Assembly: GCA_017458845.1 (NCBI GenBank)
Contig: JAFSZY010000042.1
Location: 1-44,556 of the forward strand
Direction: 5' to 3'
Length of the DNA: 44,556 nucleotides
DNA from: Ruminococcus sp.
Lineage (GTDB): Bacteria; Bacillota; Clostridia; Oscillospirales; Acutalibacteraceae
Within the stretch, counting starts at the first letter, position 1. Each line of letters begins with the position of its first letter. Below are positions 32,860 through 40,656 of this stretch, piece after piece. The notes under the pieces were generated by a model. The model saw only the letters and a program-made list of their open reading frames with translations, ran no database searches and had not been told where the DNA came from. The translations under genes were made by a program, and so were the position numbers.

Positions 32860-33475
32860 GGTATTATACACTGTCGGCAGAGCGATTTGTATGCCGATTT
32901 TCAAGTTGATTTACCGCTATAAGGTTATTAACAAAAGCGCTATTCCCGATGATAACAAAGGCTATATTATAGCCTGCAATCATCTTTCATATTCCGACCC
33001 TGTTTTGCTCGGTTTGAGCCAGAAGCGCCGTATCAATTTTATGGCTAAGGATGAGCTGTTCAAAAACAAGTTTTTCGCGTGGCTTATCAGAAATCTCGGT
33101 GCTTTCCCCGTAAAAAGAGGCACGGGCGACGTCAAGGCGTTAAAGAACGGCGAGGATATTATCCGCGAGGGTAATCTTATGACCATCTTTATTGAGGTCG
33201 GCAGGAGCAAGACGGGCGAGCTTATGCGTCCGCGCAGCGGCTTTGCGGTTATTGCTCAGCAGACAGGCGTGCCTGTTGTCCCCGCTTGTATAACAAAGAC
33301 CAAGGACACTACCTTTGCCCGCCGTATAATTCACTTTTCCGAACCTATCACAGCCGAGGAGCTTGGACTTATCGGCGAGGATATGGACCGCCGCGCTCTC
33401 AAAAACGCGGGCGCGACTGTTATGGGTAAAATCAAAGAAATGAGAGAGCAGGATCTTAAGGATTATGCAAAGTAA
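32846..33475 (+). CDS. plsC: 1-acyl-glycerol-3-phosphate acyltransferase
   Basis: A 209-residue membrane-associated acyltransferase of phospholipid synthesis. Motif I is NHLSYSD (catalytic His46, Asp51), and motif II is GAFPVKRG (85-92). Motif III, normally FPEGTRS, reads FIEVGRS at 115-121, keeping Glu and Arg but losing Pro, Gly and Thr. Later VPACIT is present. The start is ATG 32846 with AAGGAG 7 bases before it, inside the end of cmk; a longer reading frame upstream is only cmk in another frame. Confidence 0.9.
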   Translation: MGQSKVLYTVGRAICMPIFKLIYRYKVINKSAIPDDNKGYIIACNHLSYSDPVLLGLSQKRRINFMAKDELFKNKFFAWLIRNLGAFPVKRGTGDVKALKNGEDIIREGNLMTIFIEVGRSKTGELMRPRSGFAVIAQQTGVPVVPACITKTKDTTFARRIIHFSEPITAEELGLIGEDMDRRALKNAGATVMGKIKEMREQDLKDYAK

Positions 33476-35717
33476 AATTAATGTTGCCAAAACCGCGGGC
33501 TTTTGCTTTGGCGTAAAGCGCGCGGTAGATATTGTATATGACTTAATAGACAGGGGCGGGAGCGTATGTACTCTCGGCCCGATTATTCATAATATGGAGA
33601 TGGTTTCCGAGCTTGAGGCGAAGGGCTGCAAGGCTGTTGACAGGGTAGAGGATTGCCCCGAAGGCTCTACAATCGTCATCCGTTCCCACGGCGTAGCCCA
33701 GAACGTTTATGATAAAATCAGCGAACTGGGGCTCGAGTGCGTCGACGCCACCTGTCCGTTTGTCAAAAAAATCCATAAAATTGTCAAGCAGGCGGGTGAC
33801 TCAAAAACCCCTGTTTTGATTGCGGGTAACAAGAATCATCCCGAAATTCAGGGCATTATCGGTCATTGTGAGGGGGAGTGCTACACCTTCAACAATGACG
33901 ATGAACTCAATGAGCTTGTGAAAATAATTCCCATAGAGAATAATAAAGAGATTTTTGTAGTCGCTCAGACCACTTTTTCAAAAAAAGAATGGAAAAAATG
34001 TTTAAAAACCGTAAAAAAGGTCTATACAAAAGCGAAAATATTTGATACAATATGTAAGGCTACATCAGAACGACAGGAGGAAGCCGAAGAAATCTCCTCA
34101 TGCTCTGACCTTATGATTGTAATAGGTGACAGGCACAGCTCTAACACAGCCAAGCTTTACGACATCTGTAAGGCAAAGTGCGACAACACCGTTTTAATCG
34201 AGACGGCTCCGGAGCTTGACAGAAGTCTCGTTAGTATTTCACGTTCAATCGGTGTAACCGCGGGTGCTTCAACGCCCGCGAGGATAATAAAGGAGGTACT
34301 GGATACAATGAGTGAAGAAGTTAAGTCCAGCGAAACAGTTGAAAATGAATCTTTTGAGGAGATGCTTGAGGAATCCCTCAAAAATTTAAATACTAATGAG
34401 AGGGTAAAAGGCGTAGTAGTAAGTATTGCTCCCAACGAAGTTATCGTTGACGTTGGCAGAAAACAGTCAGGCTATATTCCTGCCGATGAGCTCAGCAATG
34501 ATCCTTCGGTCAAGCCTGAGGACGTTGTTAAGGTCGGCGACGAAGTTGAGCTTCTTATTATGAAGACTAACGATGCCGAGGGCACAATTATGCTCTCCAA
34601 GCGCAGAGTTGACGCTCAGAAGAGCTGGGACGAGCTCAAAGAGCTCGCCGAGAACAACACAGTTCTCACAGGTAAGGTTGCCAGCGTAGTCAAGGGCGGC
34701 GTTATCGTTATCTACAAGGATAACCGTGTATTTATTCCCGCTTCTCAGGCTACCGATTCCCGCGACGATAACCTTGAAGATTTAGTAGGTAAAGAAGTAC
34801 AGTTTAAGCTTCTCGAAGCTTCCCAGAGAGGCAGAATGAGAAGGATTGTAGGTTCTATCCGCGCGTTATTACGCGAGAAGAGAGCGGCACAGAGAGCTGA
34901 GTTCTGGGAGACCTGCGAGGTTGGCAAGCATTACACAGGTATAGTTAAGTCTCTCACAAGCTACGGCGCTTTTGTAGACTTGGGCGGAGTATTCGGTATG
35001 ATACATATCTCCGAGCTTAGCTGGACACATATCAAGAACCCCGCTGAGGTTGTCAGCGTAGGCGACAAGGTTGACGTTTATGTTAAGGACATCAACGAGG
35101 AAACCAAGAAGATTTCTCTCGGCTATAAGGATCCCGACGCTAATCCGTGGGAGATTCTCCGCCGTGATTTCCCGATAGACACAGTTGTAGACGCTACAAT
35201 CGTAGGTCTTACAACCTTCGGCGCCTTCGCCAACGTTATCCCCGGTATTGACGGACTTATCCACATTTCTCAGATTGCCAACAAGCGCATCGAGAAACCC
35301 GAGGATGTTCTCAAAATCGGTGAAACAGTTAAGGCTAAGATTATTGCTATCGACTTTGACAAGAAGCGCGTAAGCCTTTCAATCCGCGCTCTCCTTCCTG
35401 TAGAGGAAGCTCCAGCCGAGACTGAAAAGGCAGAGGCTGAAGAAGTTGTAGCTTCTACAGAGGACGAGGTTGTAGCTTCAACCGAGACTCCCGTAGAGGA
35501 AGCTCCCGCGGCAGAGGAAAAGGCTGAAGAGCCTGCTCCCGAAGTTGAAGAGGTAAAAGAGGAAGCTCCCGCAGCAGAAGAAAAAGCTGAGGAAGCAAAG
35601 GAAGAGGCTCCCGTAGAGGAAGCCCCCGCAGCAGAGGAGAAGGCTGAAGAGCCCGCTCCCGAAGTTGAGGAAGCAAAAGAAGAAGCCCCCGCAGAGGAAG
35701 CCGAAGAGAAAGAATAA
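33465..35717 (+). CDS. ispH: IspH - ribosomal protein S1 fusion
   Basis: A 750-residue bifunctional protein. Residues 1-280 are IspH, the [4Fe-4S] enzyme that makes IPP and DMAPP from HMBPP: Cys14 (FCFGVKRA), Cys97 (ATCPFVKK) and Cys197 (DTICKATSERQ) are the cluster ligands. Residues about 308-655 are four S1 RNA-binding domains, beginning at RVKGVVVS, LTGKVASV, YTGIVKSLTSYGAFVDL and VVDATIVGLTTFGAF. The last 80 residues are a Glu/Ala/Pro tail with a 28-residue repeat. The fusion is known in Clostridia. An AAGGAGG and ATG at the domain junction (34290-34310) could also give separate S1. It overlaps plsC by 11 bases; a terminator follows. Confidence 0.95.
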   Translation: MQSKINVAKTAGFCFGVKRAVDIVYDLIDRGGSVCTLGPIIHNMEMVSELEAKGCKAVDRVEDCPEGSTIVIRSHGVAQNVYDKISELGLECVDATCPFVKKIHKIVKQAGDSKTPVLIAGNKNHPEIQGIIGHCEGECYTFNNDDELNELVKIIPIENNKEIFVVAQTTFSKKEWKKCLKTVKKVYTKAKIFDTICKATSERQEEAEEISSCSDLMIVIGDRHSSNTAKLYDICKAKCDNTVLIETAPELDRSLVSISRSIGVTAGASTPARIIKEVLDTMSEEVKSSETVENESFEEMLEESLKNLNTNERVKGVVVSIAPNEVIVDVGRKQSGYIPADELSNDPSVKPEDVVKVGDEVELLIMKTNDAEGTIMLSKRRVDAQKSWDELKELAENNTVLTGKVASVVKGGVIVIYKDNRVFIPASQATDSRDDNLEDLVGKEVQFKLLEASQRGRMRRIVGSIRALLREKRAAQRAEFWETCEVGKHYTGIVKSLTSYGAFVDLGGVFGMIHISELSWTHIKNPAEVVSVGDKVDVYVKDINEETKKISLGYKDPDANPWEILRRDFPIDTVVDATIVGLTTFGAFANVIPGIDGLIHISQIANKRIEKPEDVLKIGETVKAKIIAIDFDKKRVSLSIRALLPVEEAPAETEKAEAEEVVASTEDEVVASTETPVEEAPAAEEKAEEPAPEVEEVKEEAPAAEEKAEEAKEEAPVEEAPAAEEKAEEPAPEVEEAKEEAPAEEAEEKE
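35490..35693 (+). repeat. Duplicated 84-bp Glu/Ala/Pro segment in the S1 tail
   Basis: 35490-35573 and 35610-35693 encode the same 28 residues (PVEEAPAAEEKAEE, then PAPEVEE, V or A, then KEEAPA), with a period of 120 bases. Most base differences are synonymous. Confidence 0.85.
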
Positions 35718-35733
35718 TATTCCTTAAAAGAAT

Positions 35734-35764
35734 AAAACGCTCACCGTTTGGTGAGCGTTTTTAA
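35734..35764 (+). terminator. Terminator of the cmk-plsC-ispH/S1 operon
   Basis: AAAACGCTCACC-GTTT-GGTGAGCGTTTTT, a 12-bp stem with a T-run. Confidence 0.92.
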
Positions 35765-35777
35765 TTGTTCGCTTTTC

Positions 35778-35883
35778 GTCATCCTGAGCGTTAGCAAAGG
35801 ATCTTATTACCAACTTTCGCTAATATCTTCCCAATTTGGATTTGTTGTTTCTACAAGACGATTCTTTTTATTCAGAATGACGT
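35778..35883. repeat. TCATCCTGAGCG repeat with inverted partner
   Basis: GTCATCCTGAGCGTTAGC then AAAGGATCTTA (35778-35806) and the inverted CAGAATGAC (35873-35881) bracket about 65 AT-rich bases. The arrangement suggests one ~105-base element with inverted ends. Same family as 16959-16987. Confidence 0.55.
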
Positions 35884-35922
35884 GGGGAGGATATCCTCAA
35901 ATTGATTTAATGTTGCCATTTA

Positions 35923-36618
35923 TCAAAATATCCCTTTAATCTCGTTCAATCTCTCTACCGCATAGTCTAACTCCACCTTCTTCGGCAGCCTTGCCTTGTG
36001 TCGGTTATACCAGCAGGTCTTGAGCCCGTACTGAGCTCCGCCGACCATATCCGCAGTGATTGAGTCGCCGATTATCAAAGCCTCGTCGGGCTTTATTTTT
36101 TCGCACGTTTTGCTTTCCAAATCGTTAAATGCGTATTCAAAGAATTTTTCGCTCGGCTTTGACGCGCCCACATCCTCCGATACATAAACAGCTTCAAAAT
36201 AATGGAGCATATTTCCGAGTTTAAGCCTGTTTACCTGCTGGCATGAAGGTCCGTTGCTCGCGGCGCAAAGCGTATACTTGCTGCTGAGATAATCGAGCAT
36301 TTCATACGCGCCGTCAACAGGTATAGCGCTCTCGCGCAGACGCGCCCTGAAATAATCTTCAAACACCACGCCGTCAAAGTCAATGCCGAGCTTCTCAAAG
36401 ACCATATTCCACCTGATTTGCCCGAGCTCCTCAAAGGTGATTTCCTTCTTCTCAATCGCGCGCCAGAGTTTCGCGTTAATTCCGAGGAACACGCCGAACA
36501 TTTCGCCCCTGTATTCACCGAGCCCGAACTTCTCAAAGCCCTCGCGCATAGCCTGTTTTACATACTCGTCAAAGCTCAGCAGAGTGTTGTCAATGTCTAT
36601 GAAAATAACCTTAATCAT
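35923..36618 (-). CDS. HAD-family phosphatase, YjjG-like
   Basis: A 231-residue haloacid-dehalogenase phosphatase; the layout fits the YjjG/noncanonical nucleotidase group. Motif I is DIDNT with Asp8 and Asp10. Motif II is the Ser/Asn of CAASNGP, motif III Lys in GASKPS, and motif IV GDSITADM (about 188-195). The cap is helical (about 15-85). Its ATG overlaps the stop of the thioesterase gene by one base (TAATG), so the two are co-translated. The substrate is not certain. Confidence 0.85.
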   Translation of the reverse strand: MIKVIFIDIDNTLLSFDEYVKQAMREGFEKFGLGEYRGEMFGVFLGINAKLWRAIEKKEITFEELGQIRWNMVFEKLGIDFDGVVFEDYFRARLRESAIPVDGAYEMLDYLSSKYTLCAASNGPSCQQVNRLKLGNMLHYFEAVYVSEDVGASKPSEKFFEYAFNDLESKTCEKIKPDEALIIGDSITADMVGGAQYGLKTCWYNRHKARLPKKVELDYAVERLNEIKGIF

Positions 36619-37016
36619 TATAGCTTAAAACCTGTTCCCGAGAACTGCGCAATTAGTCTGCCCGTGTCGTCGGTAACGTCCACGTTGCAAATTGTAGTAG
36701 TCCTGCCGCTTTTAACGCACTTCGCGCTCGCGAACAGCTTTGTACCCTTAACACCGCTTATGAAATTCACGCTTGTCTGTATGGCGACAGAGGGGAGATG
36801 AATATTATTGATTACGGCGGAAAAAGCCAAATCAGCTACAGTGAAAATCGCACCGCCCATAACGCCGCCTATTGCGTTAATATGGTTCTCGTTGATTTCC
36901 ATACTGCACACACAGCTGTCCTCGCCGAGCTTTTCAACCAAAATTCCGCTGTTTGTGGCGAACTTGTCTTTTTTAAAATATTCTCTCGCTTCTTCAACAT
37001 TCTTAAATGTACTCAT
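36618..37016 (-). CDS. PaaI-type hotdog thioesterase
   Basis: A 132-residue hotdog-fold thioesterase of the PaaI/YbgC-like group, which hydrolyses acyl-CoA. The core motif GGVMGGAIFTVADLAF (about 50-65) carries the catalytic Asp. The start is ATG 37016, with GGAG 8 bases before it; an in-frame GTG at 37025 overlaps that site. Co-translated with the HAD gene. The acyl substrate is unknown. Confidence 0.85.
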   Translation of the reverse strand: MSTFKNVEEAREYFKKDKFATNSGILVEKLGEDSCVCSMEINENHINAIGGVMGGAIFTVADLAFSAVINNIHLPSVAIQTSVNFISGVKGTKLFASAKCVKSGRTTTICNVDVTDDTGRLIAQFSGTGFKL

Positions 37017-37054
37017 TTTAATCACTCCAAAAATCTTTATATTATTTCTCTACT

Positions 37055-38200
37055 TTATCTTGTCAGCAAAACCACGCACTCTATATGCTCGGTGTGCGGG
37101 AACATATCCACAGGCTGAATCTTTCTGACTTTATATTTGTTTTTTGACAGGAACATCAAGTCCCTTGCCAGAGTTTCGGGGTTGCAGGATATGTACACGA
37201 CCTTTTTCGGGCTGAGCTTTACGACTGATTTCAGGAATTTAACATCGCTTCCCGCTCTGGGCGGGTCCATTATAACCACGTCAGCTTTGAGCTTTTCCTC
37301 TGCGAGGTTCACCATATATCTGCCCGCGTCAGCGCAGACAAAGTCAATGTTTTCTATATTGTTGAGCTTTGCGTTTTTCCTCGCGTCATTAACCGCGTCG
37401 CGGTTCAGCTCAACGCCGTATACGTGCCCCGCGTATTTGCTCGCGATAATGCCGATTGTGCCCGTTCCGCAGTACGCGTCAATCACGATATCCGTCTTTT
37501 TAATGTCCGCGAATTCCATTGCTTTGCCGTATAGCGCCTCGGTCTGAACAGGGTTAATCTGGTAAAAAGCCTTGGGCGAAATTGTAAAAGTATAGCCGCA
37601 AAGCTGTTCTTTAATAACGCCGTCACCGTACAGAACCACGCTCTTTTCGCCGAGCACAAGACTTGTACGGCGGTTGTTGATGTTCTGAACGATTGTGGTA
37701 ATCTCAGGGTGTCTCTCTAAAAGCGCGTTTATAAAGCTGCGCTTCGACTTGAATTCCTCAGTCCCTGTTACGAGCACCACCATAATCTCGCCGCTGGAAA
37801 ATCCTCTCTTGACAAGAACGTGTCTGAGAAACCCGACCATCTTATTGTCATCAAAGGGCTTCAGCTTAAAGCTTTTGATGAGCTTGCGGATTGTTACGAT
37901 GATTTCGTCAGCCTTTTCGTCCTCAATCAGACAGTTATCAACAGGCACAATCCTGTGTGTAGAGCTTTGGTATACGCCCGAGATGATTTGCCCCTTTTTA
38001 TCGCGCCCGAAAGCCGCCTGAACCTTGTTGCGGTAGTGATAGGGGTTGTCCATCCCGATGATTTTATCCACATAATGGAACTTGCCTATCAGCTTAACTA
38101 CCTTCTTCATCTTGAATTCAAGCTGCTTTTCATATGTTAAGTTTTGAATCTGACACCCGCCGCACTTTTTGTAGTGCGGACATTTCTGCTCGTTATTCAT
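37055..38200 (-). CDS. 23S rRNA m5U methyltransferase, RlmD/RlmCD type
   Basis: A 381-residue SAM-dependent uridine-5 methyltransferase of the RumA/TrmA family. It begins directly with the [4Fe-4S] motif (Cys7, Cys13, Cys16 and Cys90) and has no N-terminal TRAM domain, unlike E. coli RlmD. SAM motifs DAYCGTGTIGI and DPPRAGSD and the catalytic Cys339 in ISCNPETLARD are intact. Loss of TRAM makes it short for the family. Whether it acts on U747, U1939 or both cannot be told. Confidence 0.88.
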   Translation of the reverse strand: MNNEQKCPHYKKCGGCQIQNLTYEKQLEFKMKKVVKLIGKFHYVDKIIGMDNPYHYRNKVQAAFGRDKKGQIISGVYQSSTHRIVPVDNCLIEDEKADEIIVTIRKLIKSFKLKPFDDNKMVGFLRHVLVKRGFSSGEIMVVLVTGTEEFKSKRSFINALLERHPEITTIVQNINNRRTSLVLGEKSVVLYGDGVIKEQLCGYTFTISPKAFYQINPVQTEALYGKAMEFADIKKTDIVIDAYCGTGTIGIIASKYAGHVYGVELNRDAVNDARKNAKLNNIENIDFVCADAGRYMVNLAEEKLKADVVIMDPPRAGSDVKFLKSVVKLSPKKVVYISCNPETLARDLMFLSKNKYKVRKIQPVDMFPHTEHIECVVLLTR

Positions 38201-38223
38201 AACTCTTTCCTTTGCGCGCTAAG

Positions 38224-38286
38224 CCCTCCCTTGGGGGAGGGTGGGCTTTTTGCCGTCTTGTCCGGCAAAAAGGTCAGGAGAGGGTT
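38224..38286 (+). repeat. Two-hairpin element, copy 6
   Basis: CCCTCCC-TTGG-GGGAGGG (38224-38241), CTTTTTGCCG-TCTTGTC-CGGCAAAAAG (38246-38272), tail GTCAGGAGAGGGTT. It lies just upstream of the minus-strand methyltransferase gene, in a 352-base gap that otherwise holds copy 7 and the ilvA promoter. Confidence 0.8.
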
Positions 38287-38391
38287 CACTTGCTAATAGT
38301 TATTATAGATAACATTTGATAAATCGAGCATTTTATTATGGGCCCTCTTCAGTCTCGCTGTGCTCGACAGCTTTCCTAAACCGGAGACGGT

Positions 38392-38434
38392 AAACCCTCT
38401 GTCGCATTCGCGACATCTCCCTTAGAAATGGAGT
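38392..38434 (-). repeat. Two-hairpin element, copy 7
   Basis: Reverse orientation: TGTCGC-ATTC-GCGACA (38400-38415), then CTCCCTT/AATGGAG with one mismatch (38417-38433). A further degenerate relative may lie at 38345-38380. Confidence 0.65.
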
Positions 38435-38496
38435 CTCCCCGAGGGAAGCCTTATCTTTTTTATTATACCACAGATTTTTCTCTGCGTAAATAAAAC

Positions 38497-38525
38497 TTGA
38501 TTAATTTTCTAAAGTGTAATATAAT
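38497..38525 (+). promoter_or_regulatory. Promoter of the threonine dehydratase gene
   Basis: TTGATT (38497-38502) and a consensus TATAAT (38520-38525), 17-base spacer, 28 bases before the start. Confidence 0.82.
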
Positions 38526-38552
38526 AATCGGGTATATGAAAGGTAGATGAAT

Positions 38553-39743
38553 ATGTTAACACTTGACAAGATTTATCATGCGTCCAAGGTATTAAAGGAT
38601 GTAATTCACCCCACAACAATCGTAAGGGCATCCGCGATAGACGCGGGCTGCGAGCTTTATCTCAAACCCGAGTGCCTTCAGCTAACAGGTTCGTTCAAGC
38701 TCAGAGGTTCGGGCTACAAGATTTCCCAGCTCTCAGACGAGGAGAAAAAGCGCGGCGTTATAGCCTGCTCGGCGGGCAACCACGCTCAGGGCGTTGCTCT
38801 CGCCGCTACAAAGTATGGGATTAAATCTCTGATTTGCTTGCCTGACGGCGCACCTATTTCCAAGGTAGAGGCGACAAAGGGCTTCGGCGCCGAGGTTTGT
38901 ATGGTGCCGGGCGTGTATGACGACGCCTACAACGAGGCTTGCCGTCTGCGCGACGAGCATAACTATACATTTATTCATCCGTTTGACGATGAGAACGTAA
39001 TCGCGGGTCAGGGTACAATCGGGCTCGAGATTATGAACGAGATGAACGATGTTGACGCGGTTATTTGTTCAATCGGCGGCGGCGGACTTATCTCGGGCGT
39101 TGCCTGCGCTATAAAGCACCTCAATCCCAACGTCAAGGTTTACGGCGTTCAGGCTGAGGGCGCGGCTTCTATGTACAACTCGCTCAAAGAGGATAAAATC
39201 ATAACACTCGACAAGGCGGGCACAATTGCCGACGGTATCCAGGTTAAGGAACCCGGCAAGCTTACCTTTGAATATGTAAAGAAATACGTTGACGACGTTG
39301 TAACAGTCTCCGACGATGAAATAAGTACAGCCATCCTAACGCTTATCGAAAAGCAGAAGATGGTCGCCGAGGGCGCGGGCGCCGCTCCGCTCGCGGCTGT
39401 AATGTTCAACAAACTTCCCGTCAAGGGCAAAAAGGTAGTGTGCATTGTTTCGGGCGGTAATATCGACGTTACAATCCTAAACCGTGTAATCAAGCGCGGT
39501 CTCATTACCTCGGGCAGACAGCAGACGCTTGTTATTCAGCTCGACGACAAACCCGGTCAGCTCCTCGGTGTTTCCAAGATTATCGCCGAACACGGCGGCA
39601 ACGTAATCAGCATCCACCACGAAAGAGCGAGCGAGGGAGAAATCACTGACTGTATCCTTCGAATTGTACTCGAGACCAAGAACTTTGACCACGTCAAGGA
39701 GATTTCAAAATCACTTAAAGACGCTGGCTTTAGGTTGGTATAA
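38553..39743 (+). CDS. ilvA: Threonine ammonia-lyase (threonine dehydratase)
   Basis: A 396-residue PLP enzyme that deaminates threonine to 2-oxobutyrate. The PLP lysine is Lys49 in GSFKLRG. The phosphate loop is SIGGGGL, with SAGNHAQG and SGGNID also present. The C-terminal ACT domain (about 325-396) suggests allosteric control. The size fits the short, single-ACT form common in Firmicutes, which may be biosynthetic (ilvA) or catabolic (tdcB). ATG 38553 is 9 bases after AAAGG; the ATG at 38547 would be only 3 bases away. Confidence 0.93.
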   Translation: MLTLDKIYHASKVLKDVIHPTTIVRASAIDAGCELYLKPECLQLTGSFKLRGSGYKISQLSDEEKKRGVIACSAGNHAQGVALAATKYGIKSLICLPDGAPISKVEATKGFGAEVCMVPGVYDDAYNEACRLRDEHNYTFIHPFDDENVIAGQGTIGLEIMNEMNDVDAVICSIGGGGLISGVACAIKHLNPNVKVYGVQAEGAASMYNSLKEDKIITLDKAGTIADGIQVKEPGKLTFEYVKKYVDDVVTVSDDEISTAILTLIEKQKMVAEGAGAAPLAAVMFNKLPVKGKKVVCIVSGGNIDVTILNRVIKRGLITSGRQQTLVIQLDDKPGQLLGVSKIIAEHGGNVISIHHERASEGEITDCILRIVLETKNFDHVKEISKSLKDAGFRLV

Positions 39744-39748
39744 ATAGT

Positions 39749-39806
39749 ACCCCTTTTTAAAGGGGTCAAAATTGATACATGCACGCGTGTCAATTTTGGG
39801 GGATTA
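39749..39806 (+). repeat. Two-hairpin element, copy 8
   Basis: ACCCCTTT-TT-AAAGGGGT, then CAAAATTGATAC-ATGCACGC-GTGTCAATTTTG (11 of 12 pairs), tail GGGGATTA. Directly after ilvA; tail-to-tail with copy 9. Confidence 0.85.
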
Positions 39807-39850
39807 TCTCACCTTAATATGAACGTTCTGCTAGAGGACCGCTTCGCTAG

Positions 39851-39911
39851 ACAATCCCTCTAAATTGGCTCACTACGTTCGCAACAATTTAGGTCCCTTT
39901 AAAAAGGGACA
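39851..39911 (-). repeat. Two-hairpin element, copy 9
   Basis: Reverse orientation: tail ACAATCCCTC on the plus strand, hairpin 2 CTAAATTG/CAATTTAG with a 17-base loop (39860-39892), hairpin 1 GTCCCTTT-AA-AAAGGGAC (39893-39910). It ends 7 bases before the ribosome site of ridA. Confidence 0.85.
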
Positions 39912-39930
39912 CAAGATAGGAGATTTATTT

Positions 39931-40302
39931 ATGGAAAAAATATATACTAAAAACGCCCCCGACGCAATCGGCCCTTACAGCCAGGCTGTTAAGGCTAACG
40001 GTCTTGTGTTCACATCAGGTCAGATTGCGATTAACCCCGCCACAGGCGAGGTAGAGGCGACTACAATCGAAGCTCAGACCGAGCAGGTCTGCGCGAATTT
40101 AAAGAACGTTCTGGAAGCTTCGGGCTCATCGCTCGACAAGGCTGTCAAGACAGTTTGCTTCCTCGCCGATATGGGCGACTTCGCCGCCTTTAACGAGGTG
40201 TACGGCAAGTACTTTACAGGCAAGCCCGCGCGCTCCTGCGTAGCCGCCAAACAGCTCCCCAAGAACGTACTTGTAGAGGTAGAAGTTATAGCGGAAGCTT
40301 AA
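39931..40302 (+). CDS. ridA: RidA-family reactive intermediate deaminase
   Basis: A 123-residue protein of the RidA/YjgF family, which hydrolyses reactive enamines such as 2-aminoacrylate released by PLP dehydratases. Family motifs are APDAIGPYSQAV near the start, FTSGQIAINP, the active-site Arg in PARSCVAAKQLP and the closing VEVEVIAEA. It directly follows a threonine dehydratase, the classic source of its substrate. AGGAGA precedes ATG 39931. A longer in-frame start upstream runs into the repeat and is rejected. Confidence 0.95.
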   Translation: MEKIYTKNAPDAIGPYSQAVKANGLVFTSGQIAINPATGEVEATTIEAQTEQVCANLKNVLEASGSSLDKAVKTVCFLADMGDFAAFNEVYGKYFTGKPARSCVAAKQLPKNVLVEVEVIAEA

Positions 40303-40332
40303 TTTATAGAATAATGAAAGGAGAACTTTGCT

Positions 40333-40488
40333 ATGAAATACGTATGCGACTTATGCGGTTGGGAATACGACGAGGAGCTCGGCGCTCCCGATCAGGGTAT
40401 TGCCCCCGGCACAAAGTTTGAGGATTTACCCGATGATTTCGAGTGTCCTCTCTGCTCAGCAGGTAAAGACAGCTTCTCCGAAGCATAA
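40333..40488 (+). CDS. Rubredoxin
   Basis: A 51-residue rubredoxin, a small one-iron electron carrier used by anaerobes in oxygen and peroxide detoxification. The iron is held by Cys5 and Cys8 ([11 protein letters not shown]) and Cys38 and Cys41 ([13 protein letters not shown]). [15 protein letters not shown] lies between. AAGGAGAA precedes the ATG. It is 30 bases after ridA and probably co-transcribed; a terminator follows. Confidence 0.95.
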   Translation: MKYVCDLCGWEYDEELGAPDQGIAPGTKFEDLPDDFECPLCSAGKDSFSEA

Positions 40489-40492
40489 GATG

Positions 40493-40520
40493 AAAAGCCG
40501 CCTTAGGGCGGCTTTTTATT
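40493..40520 (+). terminator. Terminator after rubredoxin gene
   Basis: AAAAGCCGCC-TTAG-GGCGGCTTTTTATT. Confidence 0.92.
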
Positions 40521-40585
40521 ATATGTTTATATCAGGAAATGATTTATATTTCCGATTTTTTCTTTCTATTTTCGCAAAATAATTA

Positions 40586-40614
40586 TTGTGCTTTATTAAA
40601 AAGTGTGTTATTAT
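40586..40614 (+). promoter_or_regulatory. Promoter of the DRTGG/HydS-like operon
   Basis: TTGTGC (40586-40591) and TATTAT (40609-40614), 17-base spacer, about 40 bases before the first gene. Confidence 0.65.
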
Positions 40615-40656
40615 AAATTTGTATAACTTTTGAAGTTAAAGAAAGGGTGTTGTTAA

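Noticed and set aside
35748..35939. 63-codon open frame after the S1 terminator
   Set aside because: It starts inside the terminator hairpin and spans a dispersed repeat.
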